DNA from: Herminiimonas arsenicoxydans | GTDB taxonomy: Bacteria; Pseudomonadota; Gammaproteobacteria; Burkholderiales; Burkholderiaceae_D | Reading direction: 5' to 3' | NCBI GenBank assembly: GCA_000026125.1 | Contig: CU207211.1 | Coordinates: 1,116,001-1,180,000 of the forward strand | Length of the DNA stretch: 64,000 bases | In this document: positions 1-8,173 of the stretch, piece after piece | How positions within the stretch are numbered: position 1 is the stretch's first letter | Layout of the letters: the number at the start of each line of letters is the position of its first letter | Position numbers and translations under genes: made by a program | Notes under the pieces: generated by a model | Told to the model about the DNA's origin: nothing | Database searches by the model: none | What the model saw: the letters and a program-made list of their open reading frames with translations, nothing else

Positions 1-1458
1 ATGTTTGCTGCAGTAGATTTGGGTTCCAATAGTTTCAGGCTGCATATCGGAAGGCATGACGGCGAAGTCATGCGCATCGTCAAGAGCGCACGCGATCCGG
101 TGCGGCTGGGAGCAGGACTGGACAGCAAGGGGAATCTGACTGCAGCAGCCATGGAAGGCGCGCTCGCGTCACTGACGCGTTTCAATGCGATTTTAAGCAG
201 TTACCCCTTGAGTGCCGTGCGGGTGGTTGCCACCAATACGATGCGTATTGCAAAAAACGCCGCCGTGTTTTTGCCGGCAGCGGAGGCTGCCATCGGTTAT
301 CCGATCGAGATTATTTCCGGCGAAGAAGAAGGCCGTCTGATTTACATGGGCGTTGCCAGCACTTTGCCATCGGCTGCTGAGCGTCGCCTGGTGCTGGATA
401 TCGGCGGCGGCTCTACCGAACTGATCCTGGGCAAGGGGCCGGAAATCGAACAGGTTGAATCATTCAGCATAGGCACGGTACCACAAACCATGTCATTTTT
501 CCCCGATGGGCATATAGGCGCCATGGTTTTCGACGCTGCCGTGCTGTCGGCGCGTTCGCGTTTTGAAGATGCCGCGTCCACGTACACATCCGAACGCTGG
601 TCGGCTGCCTATGGCTCATCCGGTACGATACGGGCGATTGCCGATGCCATCAGCAAGAATGGTCTGGGCGATGGCGCTTTATCCCTCAAGAGTATGGAGG
701 CGCTCAAGCGCCGCCTGATCCAGTTCGGTCATGCAGGGAAAATTGATTTGATCGGCATGAAAGCCGATCGCGCCACCAGCATGGCCGGCGGTCTGGCGAT
801 TTTGATCGCCGTCATGCAGGAACTGGGCATCAAGTCCATGAAGCCGGTTGATGCAGGCTTGCGCATGGGGGTGCTGTGGGATTTGCAACTGCGCGCCACC
901 AAACGCGATCGTCGCGAACAATCGGTGCACGATTTCCAGCTGCGTTTTCATGCCGATGATGCGCGCGCTTGTCGTGTTGCGCACACTGCCAACGCCATGT
1001 TCGCCTTGCTCAAGCCGGCAGAGGATCACTACATCAAGCTGCTGAACTGGGCTGCGCTGCTGCATGAAATCGGTCTGGCGGTATCGCATAGCGGTTACCA
1101 CAAGCATGCCGCTTACATGATCGAAAATGCCGATCTGCCTGGCTTCACGACACGCGAACAGCGTGCGATGAGCTCTCTGGTGCTGGCGCAGAAGGGGAGC
1201 TTGCGCAAGGTCGGTGATGCCTTGCATGAGGGCGATTTCGCCAAGGCGGTGCTGGCCCTGCGACTGGCCGTGATGTTCCTGCATGCGCGCATCGATATCG
1301 AAGCGGAAGAAGTGCGATTGAAGATGAAAAACCGCATCGAAATCGAATTGCGCAAGGAATGGGTGAGCGCACACCCGACGCTGGCCTACTGGATGGAAAA
1401 GGAAAAGGAAGCCTGGGACGAAGTAGGCATCGATTTTTCAATCAGGCTGCATGGATGA
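1..1458 (+). CDS. ppx: Exopolyphosphatase, Ppx/GppA family
   Basis: This protein should release orthophosphate from the ends of polyphosphate chains (or hydrolyse pppGpp, the activity of its GppA relatives) in the cytoplasm. The 485 residues fit the Ppx/GppA length. The actin-like ATPase fold shows in the first phosphate loop DLGSNSFRL (residues 6-14), the catalytic-acid region SGEEEGRL (106-113) and the second loop DIGGGSTE (133-140). A C-terminal HD-like helical part contains LLHEIG near residue 350. The ATG is the first base of the window, so its ribosome site cannot be seen. The ppk gene and the Pho regulon lie 8-18 kb downstream, which fits a polyphosphate role, although ppx is not in the ppk operon. 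Ppx is favoured over GppA from length and context; the family call is firm. Confidence 0.93.
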   Translation: MFAAVDLGSNSFRLHIGRHDGEVMRIVKSARDPVRLGAGLDSKGNLTAAAMEGALASLTRFNAILSSYPLSAVRVVATNTMRIAKNAAVFLPAAEAAIGYPIEIISGEEEGRLIYMGVASTLPSAAERRLVLDIGGGSTELILGKGPEIEQVESFSIGTVPQTMSFFPDGHIGAMVFDAAVLSARSRFEDAASTYTSERWSAAYGSSGTIRAIADAISKNGLGDGALSLKSMEALKRRLIQFGHAGKIDLIGMKADRATSMAGGLAILIAVMQELGIKSMKPVDAGLRMGVLWDLQLRATKRDRREQSVHDFQLRFHADDARACRVAHTANAMFALLKPAEDHYIKLLNWAALLHEIGLAVSHSGYHKHAAYMIENADLPGFTTREQRAMSSLVLAQKGSLRKVGDALHEGDFAKAVLALRLAVMFLHARIDIEAEEVRLKMKNRIEIELRKEWVSAHPTLAYWMEKEKEAWDEVGIDFSIRLHG

Positions 1459-1592
1459 GCCATGCATGCAGGCGCAAAGACCGGGATTGAACCATTTTCC
1501 CGCTACGTTTTCTGAGTAGGCGCAGCGCTTGCATGCCGTAAGGCGTTGCCATCAGCATCAGCAGTTCTGTTCATTTATTTCTGGAGTTTGTC

Positions 1593-2195
1593 TTGTTCAA
1601 TAGCATCGTCGATATCGTGTCGCAAAGCGGCTACCTGGGTATTTTTCTGCTGATGCTGGCGGAAAATGTGTTTCCACCGATTCCATCCGAATTGATCATG
1701 CCGCTGGCCGGCTTCGTTTCTGCGCGCGGCGAATTGAATATCGTGCTGGTCATACTGGCCGGCACCGCCGGTTCGGTCGTAGGCGCCTTGCCCTGGTATT
1801 ACGCCGGTGCGATCTTCGGCCAGCACAGGCTCAAGCGTATCGCCAACAAGCATGGCCGCTGGATGACACTGTCGTCGCGCGATATCGATGTTGCTTCCAT
1901 GTGGTTTGCACGTTATGGTGCGGCGGCGGTATTTTTCGGCCGCCTGATTCCGGCGATACGCACGCTGATCTCGGTGCCGGCCGGCATAGTGCATATGCCG
2001 ATGCTGCCGTTTCTGGCATATTCGACCATCGGTTCACTGATCTGGACGGCCCTGCTGGCGGTGACGGGTTACCTGATGCAATCGCAGTATGACCAGGTCG
2101 AACACTATATGGACCCGTTCTCGAAAGGCGTACTGCTGCTGGCGATTACCATCTACGTTTATCGCTTCATACGCTTCAAACCGCAGCAGTCGTAA
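1593..2195 (+). CDS. DedA family membrane protein (SNARE-associated/VTT domain)
   Basis: This is an integral inner-membrane protein of the DedA superfamily, whose members are linked to lipid carrier recycling, envelope homeostasis and membrane potential. The 200 residues carry the DedA marks: an N-terminal re-entrant segment with FPPIPSE (about residues 27-33), a Gly-rich membrane segment ending PWYYAG, and the conserved FGRLIPAIRT near residue 115, followed by two further hydrophobic segments. The start is TTG (1593) preceded by CTGGAG at 1581-1586; no ATG fits the conserved N terminus. It stands alone on the plus strand, facing a convergent binding-protein gene. The substrate cannot be read from the sequence. 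Confidence 0.9.
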   Translation: MFNSIVDIVSQSGYLGIFLLMLAENVFPPIPSELIMPLAGFVSARGELNIVLVILAGTAGSVVGALPWYYAGAIFGQHRLKRIANKHGRWMTLSSRDIDVASMWFARYGAAAVFFGRLIPAIRTLISVPAGIVHMPMLPFLAYSTIGSLIWTALLAVTGYLMQSQYDQVEHYMDPFSKGVLLLAITIYVYRFIRFKPQQS

Positions 2196-2231
2196 TCAGA
2201 TGCATCGCAATCAGACGCATCGCAATCAGAA
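2194..2231. repeat. Imperfect 15-bp tandem repeat at the dedA stop codon
   Basis: Two full 15-bp units (AATCAGATGCATCGC at 2194-2208, AATCAGACGCATCGC at 2209-2223) and a partial third unit (2224-2231) lie across the end of dedA and the end of the convergent gene. The units differ at one base. It looks like a small slippage expansion of a gene end. Confidence 0.8.
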
Positions 2232-3347
2232 TATGAGGCCGGTTTTCTTGAAGAGAGCAATATCGACGTAGTTTGACAGGTGATTGTTCCTGCCTGAAGA
2301 ACTGATCGCCAGACCGCCAAGATCGATATTGCTATCCTGCGCCAGAAAATCCTGCAGGGCCATGTGCAGCGGGCGTTTCGATTTCTGAATCGTCCTGGTC
2401 AGCGCCTTGGCGATGACGAATCCTTCCAGCGTCAGCGATGAAGGCGGCTCGTCGCGATACTTTTTCATCATCGTCAAATGCTCGAGTTGTATCGCGCTCT
2501 TGCCCGCATTCGGATTGGGCACTACCTGTGAAAATACCGTCCATTCCACCGCGCGGGCGCCGGCCAGTTCGCGCAAGGTGTCCAGATTGATCAGCGACGT
2601 GCCGGCGACAAAGGTTTGCGAGGAAAACTTGCGAAATTCCTTGAGGAATAGCGAGGTTCCTATCGTATCGGCAATCACGATGACAAAGCCCGGTTTGGTC
2701 GCGGCAAGGTGCGCGACTTCCTGGGCATTCTGCTTTTCGTTATCGCTTAAACGCAGCGTGCCACTCAGATTCAGGCCACGCCCGCGCAATTCGCTGGAGA
2801 CGCTGCGAAATGCCTGCTGCGTGGATGGCCCGTCCTGGTAAACAATGCCGACATTCGTGATTCCCAGTGGCGCGAAATGCGACAGAATATGCCGTACTTC
2901 CTGCAGATAAGTCGGGCGCCAGAATAGAGCACGGTTGTCGTTCAATTCGACGGCATCGACCAGCGGTGCAAATAAAACCAGATTGCTGCGTTTGAAGGCG
3001 GGCGCATTCAGCACCGCCTGCGTCACCTTGTCACCCACACCACCAAGCAGGAAATCGACCTGTTCGCGCTCGATCAGCTCGGATACGACCTTGACTGCAA
3101 CGGCCGGGGTCGCCTGATCGTCGCGCACGATGTAACGAATCTTTTTGCCGGCAATGCCGCCGGCGGCATTGAGCGCATCGAAATAGGTCTTGATGCCGGC
3201 CACATAGTCGCGGCCGATGGCGGCATTCGGGCTGGATAGATCGATGGCCTGGCCGATGACGATGGTTTCGTCCGCGGAAAACGCGGCAGCAGATATCAGG
3301 AAGGCTGCCGAAGCGACGGAGCATGAACGCAGGAATAGAAAGATCAT
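2226..3347 (-). CDS. ABC transporter periplasmic binding protein, branched-chain amino acid type (Peripla_BP_6)
   Basis: This is a periplasmic ligand-binding protein of the LivJ-like type I fold. The first 24 residues form a signal peptide with a hydrophobic core and cleavage near AFSADE. The mature part begins with TIVIGQAIDLS, the usual first strand, followed by GRDYVAGIKTYFDALNAAGG, the conserved helix of the family. The 373 residues match the family length. No permease or ATPase gene lies next to it, so it is an orphan binding protein and its ligand is unknown; such orphans may supply a distant transporter or act in sensing. It converges on dedA with about 30 bp between the genes and is transcribed away from the basic protein at 3595. 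Confidence 0.85.
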   Translation of the reverse strand: MIFLFLRSCSVASAAFLISAAAFSADETIVIGQAIDLSSPNAAIGRDYVAGIKTYFDALNAAGGIAGKKIRYIVRDDQATPAVAVKVVSELIEREQVDFLLGGVGDKVTQAVLNAPAFKRSNLVLFAPLVDAVELNDNRALFWRPTYLQEVRHILSHFAPLGITNVGIVYQDGPSTQQAFRSVSSELRGRGLNLSGTLRLSDNEKQNAQEVAHLAATKPGFVIVIADTIGTSLFLKEFRKFSSQTFVAGTSLINLDTLRELAGARAVEWTVFSQVVPNPNAGKSAIQLEHLTMMKKYRDEPPSSLTLEGFVIAKALTRTIQKSKRPLHMALQDFLAQDSNIDLGGLAISSSGRNNHLSNYVDIALFKKTGLIF

Positions 3348-3535
3348 GTATGGATGGAGGTTGTCGGATCAGACAGGAATTCTGCTGGCGAATTATGACG
3401 GGGCGATGAATTCAGTCTGCGTGCGACAAATAGGCGACAGAAACAGGCAAGGGAAACAAGCGAAAGAAATTTCTTTCGCAACAGGAAAAATCAGGTCTGC
3501 CGCATGTCGCGGGTGAGGCAAGGCGCGTAATCGGC

Positions 3536-3588
3536 TTGCACGGATGAAATAAACTGTATATATTATTTATACTATTAAAAACAAGGAG
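3536..3588 (+). promoter_or_regulatory. Sigma70-type promoter and ribosome site of the basic protein gene
   Basis: TTGCAC (3536-3541) and TATATT (3559-3564) are separated by 17 bp, in an AT-rich stretch that contrasts with the surrounding DNA. A second possible -10 hexamer, TATACT, lies at 3568-3573. The AAGGAG ribosome site follows at about 3583-3588, upstream of the GTG start at 3595. Confidence 0.55.
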
Positions 3589-3594
3589 TGCATC

Positions 3595-4149
3595 GTGTCG
3601 ACAGAGAATCCAGTCAAGGCGCCAGCCAAGAGAGCCGTAACAAAAAAAACCGTACCAGCAAAGACCGGCGAGGCAGTAACTGCCAAGCGGGCAACCCCTG
3701 TGACGAAGTCGAGCTTTGTAGCTAAAACGAACCCTCGAAAAGAGGTTGATGCAGTCGTGAAAAAAACCGCTACAGAAACTGTAACTGCCAGGAAACCGGT
3801 GACCAAACCGGCAAGCAAACCTGTAGCCAAGCCGGTAACCAAAGCTGTAACCAAGCCTGTATCGGCGAAGGTCGACAAGCAGCCGCAGGTTGCCAAGCCA
3901 GCGGCGCCGTCAAAAGAGAAGGTCAAGAAAGCCAAACTCGTTCGAGACAGCTTCACGATGCCGGAAACCGAATACCAGGTATTGAACGATGTCAAAAAGG
4001 CTTTTTTGAAATCCGGGGTATCGGTCAAGAAAAGCGAGTTGTTGCGTGCCGGAGTAGCCCTGATCAAGGCGATGAAATTGGATCAATTGAATGCAGTGAT
4101 TTCTGCATTGCCGCCGCTAAAGGCTGGACGTCCGAAGAAAGACAAGTAA
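3595..4149 (+). CDS. Lys/Ala/Pro-rich basic protein, histone H1-like N-terminal part with a C-terminal AT-hook-like tail
   Basis: No enzymatic function is recognised. The 184 residues split in two. Residues 1 to about 118 are low-complexity, rich in Lys, Ala, Pro, Thr and Val, with degenerate repeats such as KPVTKPASKPVAKPVTK, like the H1-type tails of bacterial nucleoid proteins. Residues about 120-178 look folded and helical (MPETEYQVLNDVKKAF, then KKSELLRAGVALIKAM), resembling a short DNA-binding helical domain. The chain ends in KAGRPKKDK, an AT-hook-like motif. Start GTG 3595 follows AAGGAG. The gene is a single unit between its own promoter and a strong terminator. A DNA- or polyanion-binding nucleoid protein is an inference from composition; polyphosphate binding would also fit so basic a tail. 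Confidence 0.7.
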   Translation: MSTENPVKAPAKRAVTKKTVPAKTGEAVTAKRATPVTKSSFVAKTNPRKEVDAVVKKTATETVTARKPVTKPASKPVAKPVTKAVTKPVSAKVDKQPQVAKPAAPSKEKVKKAKLVRDSFTMPETEYQVLNDVKKAFLKSGVSVKKSELLRAGVALIKAMKLDQLNAVISALPPLKAGRPKKDK

Positions 4150-4190
4150 CAGCGCAGTTGGCGCAGCTTGCCCGGGCTGCGTTACCACTA

Positions 4191-4220
4191 AAAGCCGATG
4201 CAGATGCATCGGCTTTTTTA
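4191..4220 (+). terminator. Rho-independent terminator
   Basis: AAAGCCGATGCA (4191-4202) pairs with TGCATCGGCTTT (4205-4216) and runs into a T-rich tail. It closes the basic-protein gene and insulates the Pho-box promoter just downstream. Confidence 0.9.
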
Positions 4221-4241
4221 TTGTGCTCTGCGTCTGTTGCC

Positions 4242-4274
4242 GTGTCATGAAAATGACATGCTCCTGTCATTGTG
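4242..4274 (+). promoter_or_regulatory. Putative PhoB-binding site (three 11-bp Pho-box repeats) upstream of olsB-plcP-agt
   Basis: Three consecutive 11-bp units each hold a copy of the Pho-box core: GTGTCATGAAA (4242-4252), ATGACATGCTC (4253-4263) and CTGTCATTGTG (4264-4274). The consensus unit is CTGTCATAWAW. The first and third units match TGTCAT exactly and the middle one has one mismatch. The array ends 51 bp before the olsB ATG, a normal promoter distance. PhoB is encoded at 16150 in this window. PhoB control is inferred from the repeat pattern. Confidence 0.75.
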
Positions 4275-4325
4275 CTGAAGCAATCGCCCGTTACGCTTGG
4301 CTCGTCACAATACAAAGGACGACAC

Positions 4326-5129
4326 ATGCGATTACTGAATGCTTCTGCCGATACCACCTCCGCTTCCCCCCGACTGACCTTGAGCATGGCCAGCACGCCG
4401 GCTGAAGTGCGGGAAGTACAGCGTTTGCGTTACAAGGTCTTTATCGAAGGCATGGGTTTGACCGCACTGGCAAACGACGAACGCCTCGACAAGGATGAAT
4501 ACGATACGTATTGCGATCACCTGATCGTACGCGACTCTACTACGCTCAAAGTGGTGGGAACCTACCGCGTGCTCAGCCCGCAAGCCGCGCGCAAGGCGGG
4601 CGGTTTTTACTCCGAGCAGGAGTTCGATCTCGGCCGGCTCGATCATCTCCGGGACCGCATTGCCGAAGCAGGCCGCGCCTGCATCCATCCAAAATATCGC
4701 AGCGGCGCAGTCATCATGATGTTGTGGGCCGGGATCGCCGCTTTCATGCAAAAGGAAAAGTGCACATATCTGATCGGTTGCGCCAGCATCAGTCTGGCAG
4801 ATGGCGGCCACAATGCCGCCGCGCTGTATCACGCGATCGCCGAGACCAATCTCGCGCCTGCTGAATATCGCGTCAAACCGCACTTGCCGTTCCCGGTTGC
4901 AGTGCGCGAAGCCGGTCACAATCCGGCGATCCCGCCGCTGATAAGAGGCTACCTGCGTAGCGGCGCGTGGATATGCGGTGAACCGGCATGGGACCCTGAT
5001 TTTCACAGCGCCGATCTGTTCATGATGCTGCCGCTGGCCAAGCTCGATAGCCGCTATGCGCGTCACTATTTAAAGGACGGCGTCAAAGACGGTGCGAAAG
5101 ACGACAGCAAAGAGGACGCGCCAGCATGA
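4326..5129 (+). CDS. olsB: L-ornithine N-alpha-acyltransferase (OlsB-like)
   Basis: OlsB transfers a 3-hydroxyacyl chain from acyl carrier protein to the alpha-amino group of ornithine, giving lyso-ornithine lipid, a phosphorus-free membrane lipid precursor. The 267-residue protein has the GNAT/autoinducer-synthase-like fold of the family: VQRLRYKVFIEGMG near residue 30, VGTYRVL near 80, the acceptor region GRACIHPKYRSG near 120, and a C-terminal block GYLRSGAWICGEPAWDPDF typical of OlsB. ATG 4326 is chosen because AAAGGA lies at 4314-4319; an upstream in-frame start at 4272 would overlap the Pho-box repeats. It overlaps plcP by 4 bp (ATGA). The second enzyme, OlsA (O-acyltransferase), is not in the window. 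Database labels such as hemolysin-like are inherited and misleading. Confidence 0.85.
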   Translation: MRLLNASADTTSASPRLTLSMASTPAEVREVQRLRYKVFIEGMGLTALANDERLDKDEYDTYCDHLIVRDSTTLKVVGTYRVLSPQAARKAGGFYSEQEFDLGRLDHLRDRIAEAGRACIHPKYRSGAVIMMLWAGIAAFMQKEKCTYLIGCASISLADGGHNAAALYHAIAETNLAPAEYRVKPHLPFPVAVREAGHNPAIPPLIRGYLRSGAWICGEPAWDPDFHSADLFMMLPLAKLDSRYARHYLKDGVKDGAKDDSKEDAPA

Positions 5130-5998
5130 AGCCGCGCGACCAGTTCCTAACGCCCGATTTTATCGATGCCGCTACTGGTAATAAATTTGATCCGCCGCGC
5201 GCTCCTGTTCGATTCCGCACGATCTGGATTTCAGACGTGCACCTGGGAACGACCGGCTGCCAGGCACAACGCCTGCTGGAATTCCTGCGCAAGACCGAAT
5301 CGGAAACCCTGTATCTGGTCGGCGACATCATAGATGGCTGGCAATTGAAGCGGCGCTGGTACTGGCAGCAGGCGCATAACGATGTGGTGCAAATCGTATT
5401 GAAGAAAGCGAAGAAGGGCACGGAAGTCATTTTCATTCCGGGCAACCACGACGAAGCGATACGCGAATTCATCGATCTGGATTTCGGCGGTATTCGGGTG
5501 CGCGACGAGCTGGTGCATACCACTGCGCAAGGCAAGCGCATGCTGGTGCTGCACGGCGACCGTTTTGATGGCGTGATCGCCTGTGCCAAGTGGCTGGCTT
5601 ACGTCGGTGACAATCTTTATTCGCTCATACTCAAATTCAACCAGTGGTTCAACGTCTGGCGCGCCCGCGCCGGTTTGCCCTATTGGTCATTGTCGCAATA
5701 CCTGAAGCTGAAGGTAAAAAATGCAGTCAGCTATATCTCTTCCTTTGAAAACGCGCTGGCGGCAGAAGCCAGGCAGCGTGGCCTGGATGGCGTCATCTGC
5801 GGTCACATCCACAAACCGGAAATTCGCGACATCGACGGCATCCTGTATTGCAATGACGGCGACTGGGTGGAAAGTCTGTCGGCGCTGGTCGAAGAGCCGT
5901 GTGGTGAATTGCGGCTCGTCACCTGGCAGGAAATCGTGATGTCGCACACATCAGCCAAACATGAAAAGGTAAACGACTTATGCGTATCGCCATCGTAA
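5126..5998 (+). CDS. plcP: Calcineurin-like metallophosphoesterase, probable phospholipase C (PlcP-like)
   Basis: This protein is predicted to cut the phosphate headgroup from membrane phospholipids, leaving diacylglycerol for glycolipid synthesis and freeing phosphate. The 290 residues show the full metal-binding set of the superfamily: ISDVHLG (about residues 35-41), VGDIIDGW (about 66-73), GNHDE (about 108-112), VLHGDRFD (about 139-146) and CGHIHKPE (about 225-232). The SDVHLGT-G-CQA start and the Trp-rich GW--KRRWYW segment are typical of PlcP. Such proteins are often labelled LpxH (UDP-2,3-diacylglucosamine hydrolase), but the position between olsB and a glycolipid glycosyltransferase behind a Pho box favours PlcP. 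It overlaps olsB by 4 bp and agt by 19 bp, so the three are translationally coupled. Confidence 0.78.
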   Translation: MKPRDQFLTPDFIDAATGNKFDPPRAPVRFRTIWISDVHLGTTGCQAQRLLEFLRKTESETLYLVGDIIDGWQLKRRWYWQQAHNDVVQIVLKKAKKGTEVIFIPGNHDEAIREFIDLDFGGIRVRDELVHTTAQGKRMLVLHGDRFDGVIACAKWLAYVGDNLYSLILKFNQWFNVWRARAGLPYWSLSQYLKLKVKNAVSYISSFENALAAEARQRGLDGVICGHIHKPEIRDIDGILYCNDGDWVESLSALVEEPCGELRLVTWQEIVMSHTSAKHEKVNDLCVSPS

Positions 5999-7017
5999 CG
6001 GACGCCTGGACACCGCAAGTCAACGGTGTCGTCAATACATTGAAGGCCACACGCAAGCAATTGCGTGCCAGCGGTCATGCGGTTCTGATGGTAACGCCGG
6101 AGCATATACGCAGTTATTCCTGCCCGACCTATCCGGAAATTCGCCTGGCCTACAAGCCCTACGGCAAGGTGGCGTCCGCGCTGGACGATTTCGATGCGGA
6201 TTGCATACACATTGCAACGGAAGGGCCGATGGGGCTGGCGGCGCGGCGTTACTGCCTCAATCGCGGGCTGGATTTCACGACCGCCTATCACACCCGTTTC
6301 CCCGAATATTTGCGTGCCCGCTTTCATCTGCCGCTGGCAGTGACGTATCGCTGGCTCAAATGGTTTCATGGCCCGGCCAAGGCGGTGATGGTGCCGACGC
6401 CGCGCATGCAGGATGCGCTGGAGCAGAGCGGTTTCAGGAATGTGGTGCAATGGAGTCGTGGTGTGGACACCGCTTATTTCAAGCCGGGCCCGCGCGAGGA
6501 AGCATCGCTGCAGCGTCCGCTTTATCTGTATGTGGGCCGCATCGCCGTCGAGAAAAATATCGAGGCTTTCCTGCAAATGGACTTGCCCGGTGCCAAATGG
6601 GTGATAGGCGATGGCCCGATGCGCGACGAGCTGGAGAAAAAATATCCGGACGTGCGCTTTCTCGGCGCCAAGCCGCATGAAGCACTGCCGGCATATTACA
6701 ACTGCGCCGATGTATTCGTGTTCCCGAGTCGTACCGACACCTTCGGCCTGGTGCTGGTCGAAGCGATGGCGTGTGGCGTGCCGGTGGCGGCCTATCCGGT
6801 CGAAGGGCCGATCGATGTGGTGGCGCATGGCAAAGCCGGCGTCCTCGATACGGATTTGACGCGTGCCTGTTTCGAAGCCTTGAAATTGAAGCGCTCGGTG
6901 GTGCGGGAGCATGCGCTGTGTTATTCGTGGGATGCGGCGACTCAGCAGTTCCTGCAACATTTGCATCCGGTACGCAAGAGCAATGGGCTGGCTGTGGTGC
7001 GATCCTCGCTGGCATAG
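5980..7017 (+). CDS. agt: Glycosyltransferase family 4, probable diacylglycerol glycosyltransferase (Agt-like)
   Basis: This GT-B enzyme probably adds a sugar to diacylglycerol at the membrane to make a phosphorus-free glycolipid. The 345 residues begin with MRIAIVTDAWTPQVNGV, the acceptor-domain start shared by glycolipid transferases of this type. A nucleotide-sugar half carries YVGRIAVEKNIEAFL (about residues 181-195), WVIGDGP, and the EX7E-like segment PSRTDTFGLVLVEAMACG (about 248-265). It overlaps plcP by 19 bp. The plcP-agt pairing is known from lipid-remodelling bacteria, where Agt makes glucosyl or glucuronosyl diacylglycerol. The sugar transferred here cannot be read from the sequence. 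Confidence 0.78.
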   Translation: MRIAIVTDAWTPQVNGVVNTLKATRKQLRASGHAVLMVTPEHIRSYSCPTYPEIRLAYKPYGKVASALDDFDADCIHIATEGPMGLAARRYCLNRGLDFTTAYHTRFPEYLRARFHLPLAVTYRWLKWFHGPAKAVMVPTPRMQDALEQSGFRNVVQWSRGVDTAYFKPGPREEASLQRPLYLYVGRIAVEKNIEAFLQMDLPGAKWVIGDGPMRDELEKKYPDVRFLGAKPHEALPAYYNCADVFVFPSRTDTFGLVLVEAMACGVPVAAYPVEGPIDVVAHGKAGVLDTDLTRACFEALKLKRSVVREHALCYSWDAATQQFLQHLHPVRKSNGLAVVRSSLA

Positions 7018-7086
7018 AATCAGGCTGGGCTGAGTTCTTTCAGTACAGAGGAAAATATTTCATCGTCTTATGCAGGGTTCTGACTG

Positions 7087-7114
7087 AGCCCGGACACATG
7101 TTTATGCCCGGGCT
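7087..7114. terminator. Hairpin between convergent agt and asparaginase genes
   Basis: AGCCCGG (7087-7093) pairs with CCGGGCT (7108-7114) in the 106-bp spacer between two convergent genes. Neither side has a strong T-run, so its efficiency as an intrinsic terminator is doubtful. Confidence 0.4.
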
Positions 7115-7123
7115 TGCCTGCGA

Positions 7124-8173
7124 TTAGCGGCTGAATGTTGCTTGCAGATCGGCCTGGTTGTTGACGCCGTTTTGCAGCGCCAGCATCAGCAGGATGCGTG
7201 CCTTGGCTGCCTTCAGATCGTCGGCCATGACGGCGCCAGCTTCAAAAGAAGTCTTGCCGCCGCCTTCAAAACCGTAGCTAGGCATGACACGGCCATTGTG
7301 TACGCGGGTGGTGACGACGACCGGCACTTTTTTGGCAACCGCATATTTCACGGCATCCAGCATGGCGACGTTCATATTGCCCATGCCCAAAGCCTCGACC
7401 ACGATACCCTTGACGCCACGATCGACCGCATTGCGCACGGCTATGCCGTTGGCACCGCCATACATGGCGAAAATCTCTACTTCAGGCATCTTGTCGGTGC
7501 GAATCGGAATGTATTGACGACGCACTGGCGTGGAAGCGTAAATCACGCGGTCCGGATAGACTTCGCCCAGAAAACCGAAATCGCCTGACTTGAATGTTTC
7601 GACGTTGGCAGTGTGCGTTTTGGTGACCGAACGCGCTGCATTGATCTGGTTGTTCATGGCCAGCAACACGCCTTTGTCCTTGGATTGCGTATCGACGGCG
7701 ATGCGTACCGCGTTCAGCAGATTGCGCGGACCGTCAAAGTCGGAAACCGACGCATTGCGCTGGGCGCCGATCAGGATCACCGGCTTGCTGGATTTCACCG
7801 TCAAATCCAGCCAGTATGCGGTTTCTTCCAGCGTGTCCGTACCGTGCGAGACGATGGCGCCGGCCACTTCCGGGCGATCCAGTGCAGTTTGCACGGCCTT
7901 GGTCAATGCGACCCAGCGCGTCGGGTCCATGTAATCCGATGGCACATTGGACAGATTGTTGACTTCGATGCTCGCGTATTTCGCTACATCCGGCACGGTG
8001 GCCAGCAGATCATCGCCGGAGATGGCAGGTACCGGCGCATTTTTCACCGGGTCGATCTTCATCGCGATCGTGCCGCCGGTTGCAATGAATTGCACGACCG
8101 GTTTGCTTTGTGCGAAGGCAGGCAAGGTTGCTGCTAATAACAGGCTGAGTACGGTCTTTTTTAGTTTCGTCAT
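7124..8173 (-). CDS. ansB: Type II (periplasmic) L-asparaginase
   Basis: The enzyme hydrolyses L-asparagine to aspartate and ammonia, probably in the periplasm. The 349 residues start with a signal peptide (basic MTKLKK, a Leu/Ala-rich core, cleavage near AFAQSK). The two catalytic threonine motifs are present: ATGGTIAM near residue 32 and SHGTDTLEET near residue 109. MYGGANG and the C-terminal TTRVHNGRV region are also typical. AAGGTAG precedes the ATG by about 8 bp. It is a single gene converging on agt. The signal peptide supports type II rather than cytoplasmic type I; some family members also use glutamine. Confidence 0.92.
   Translation of the reverse strand: MTKLKKTVLSLLLAATLPAFAQSKPVVQFIATGGTIAMKIDPVKNAPVPAISGDDLLATVPDVAKYASIEVNNLSNVPSDYMDPTRWVALTKAVQTALDRPEVAGAIVSHGTDTLEETAYWLDLTVKSSKPVILIGAQRNASVSDFDGPRNLLNAVRIAVDTQSKDKGVLLAMNNQINAARSVTKTHTANVETFKSGDFGFLGEVYPDRVIYASTPVRRQYIPIRTDKMPEVEIFAMYGGANGIAVRNAVDRGVKGIVVEALGMGNMNVAMLDAVKYAVAKKVPVVVTTRVHNGRVMPSYGFEGGGKTSFEAGAVMADDLKAAKARILLMLALQNGVNNQADLQATFSR

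Noticed and set aside
679..1374. Open frame of 231 codons on the minus strand
   Set aside because: It is opposite ppx, with no motif and no ribosome site; it arises from codon bias of the ppx gene.
5126..5998. Reading the phosphoesterase as LpxH of lipid A synthesis
   Set aside because: The superfamily motifs would allow it, but the position between olsB and a glycolipid glycosyltransferase behind a Pho box and the PlcP-like sequence style favour phospholipase C.
5803..6966. Long open frame of 387 codons on the minus strand
   Set aside because: It lies fully opposite plcP and agt, which have clear family motifs and overlapping starts. The antisense translation shows no recognisable motif and a His/Arg-rich composition typical of shadow frames.
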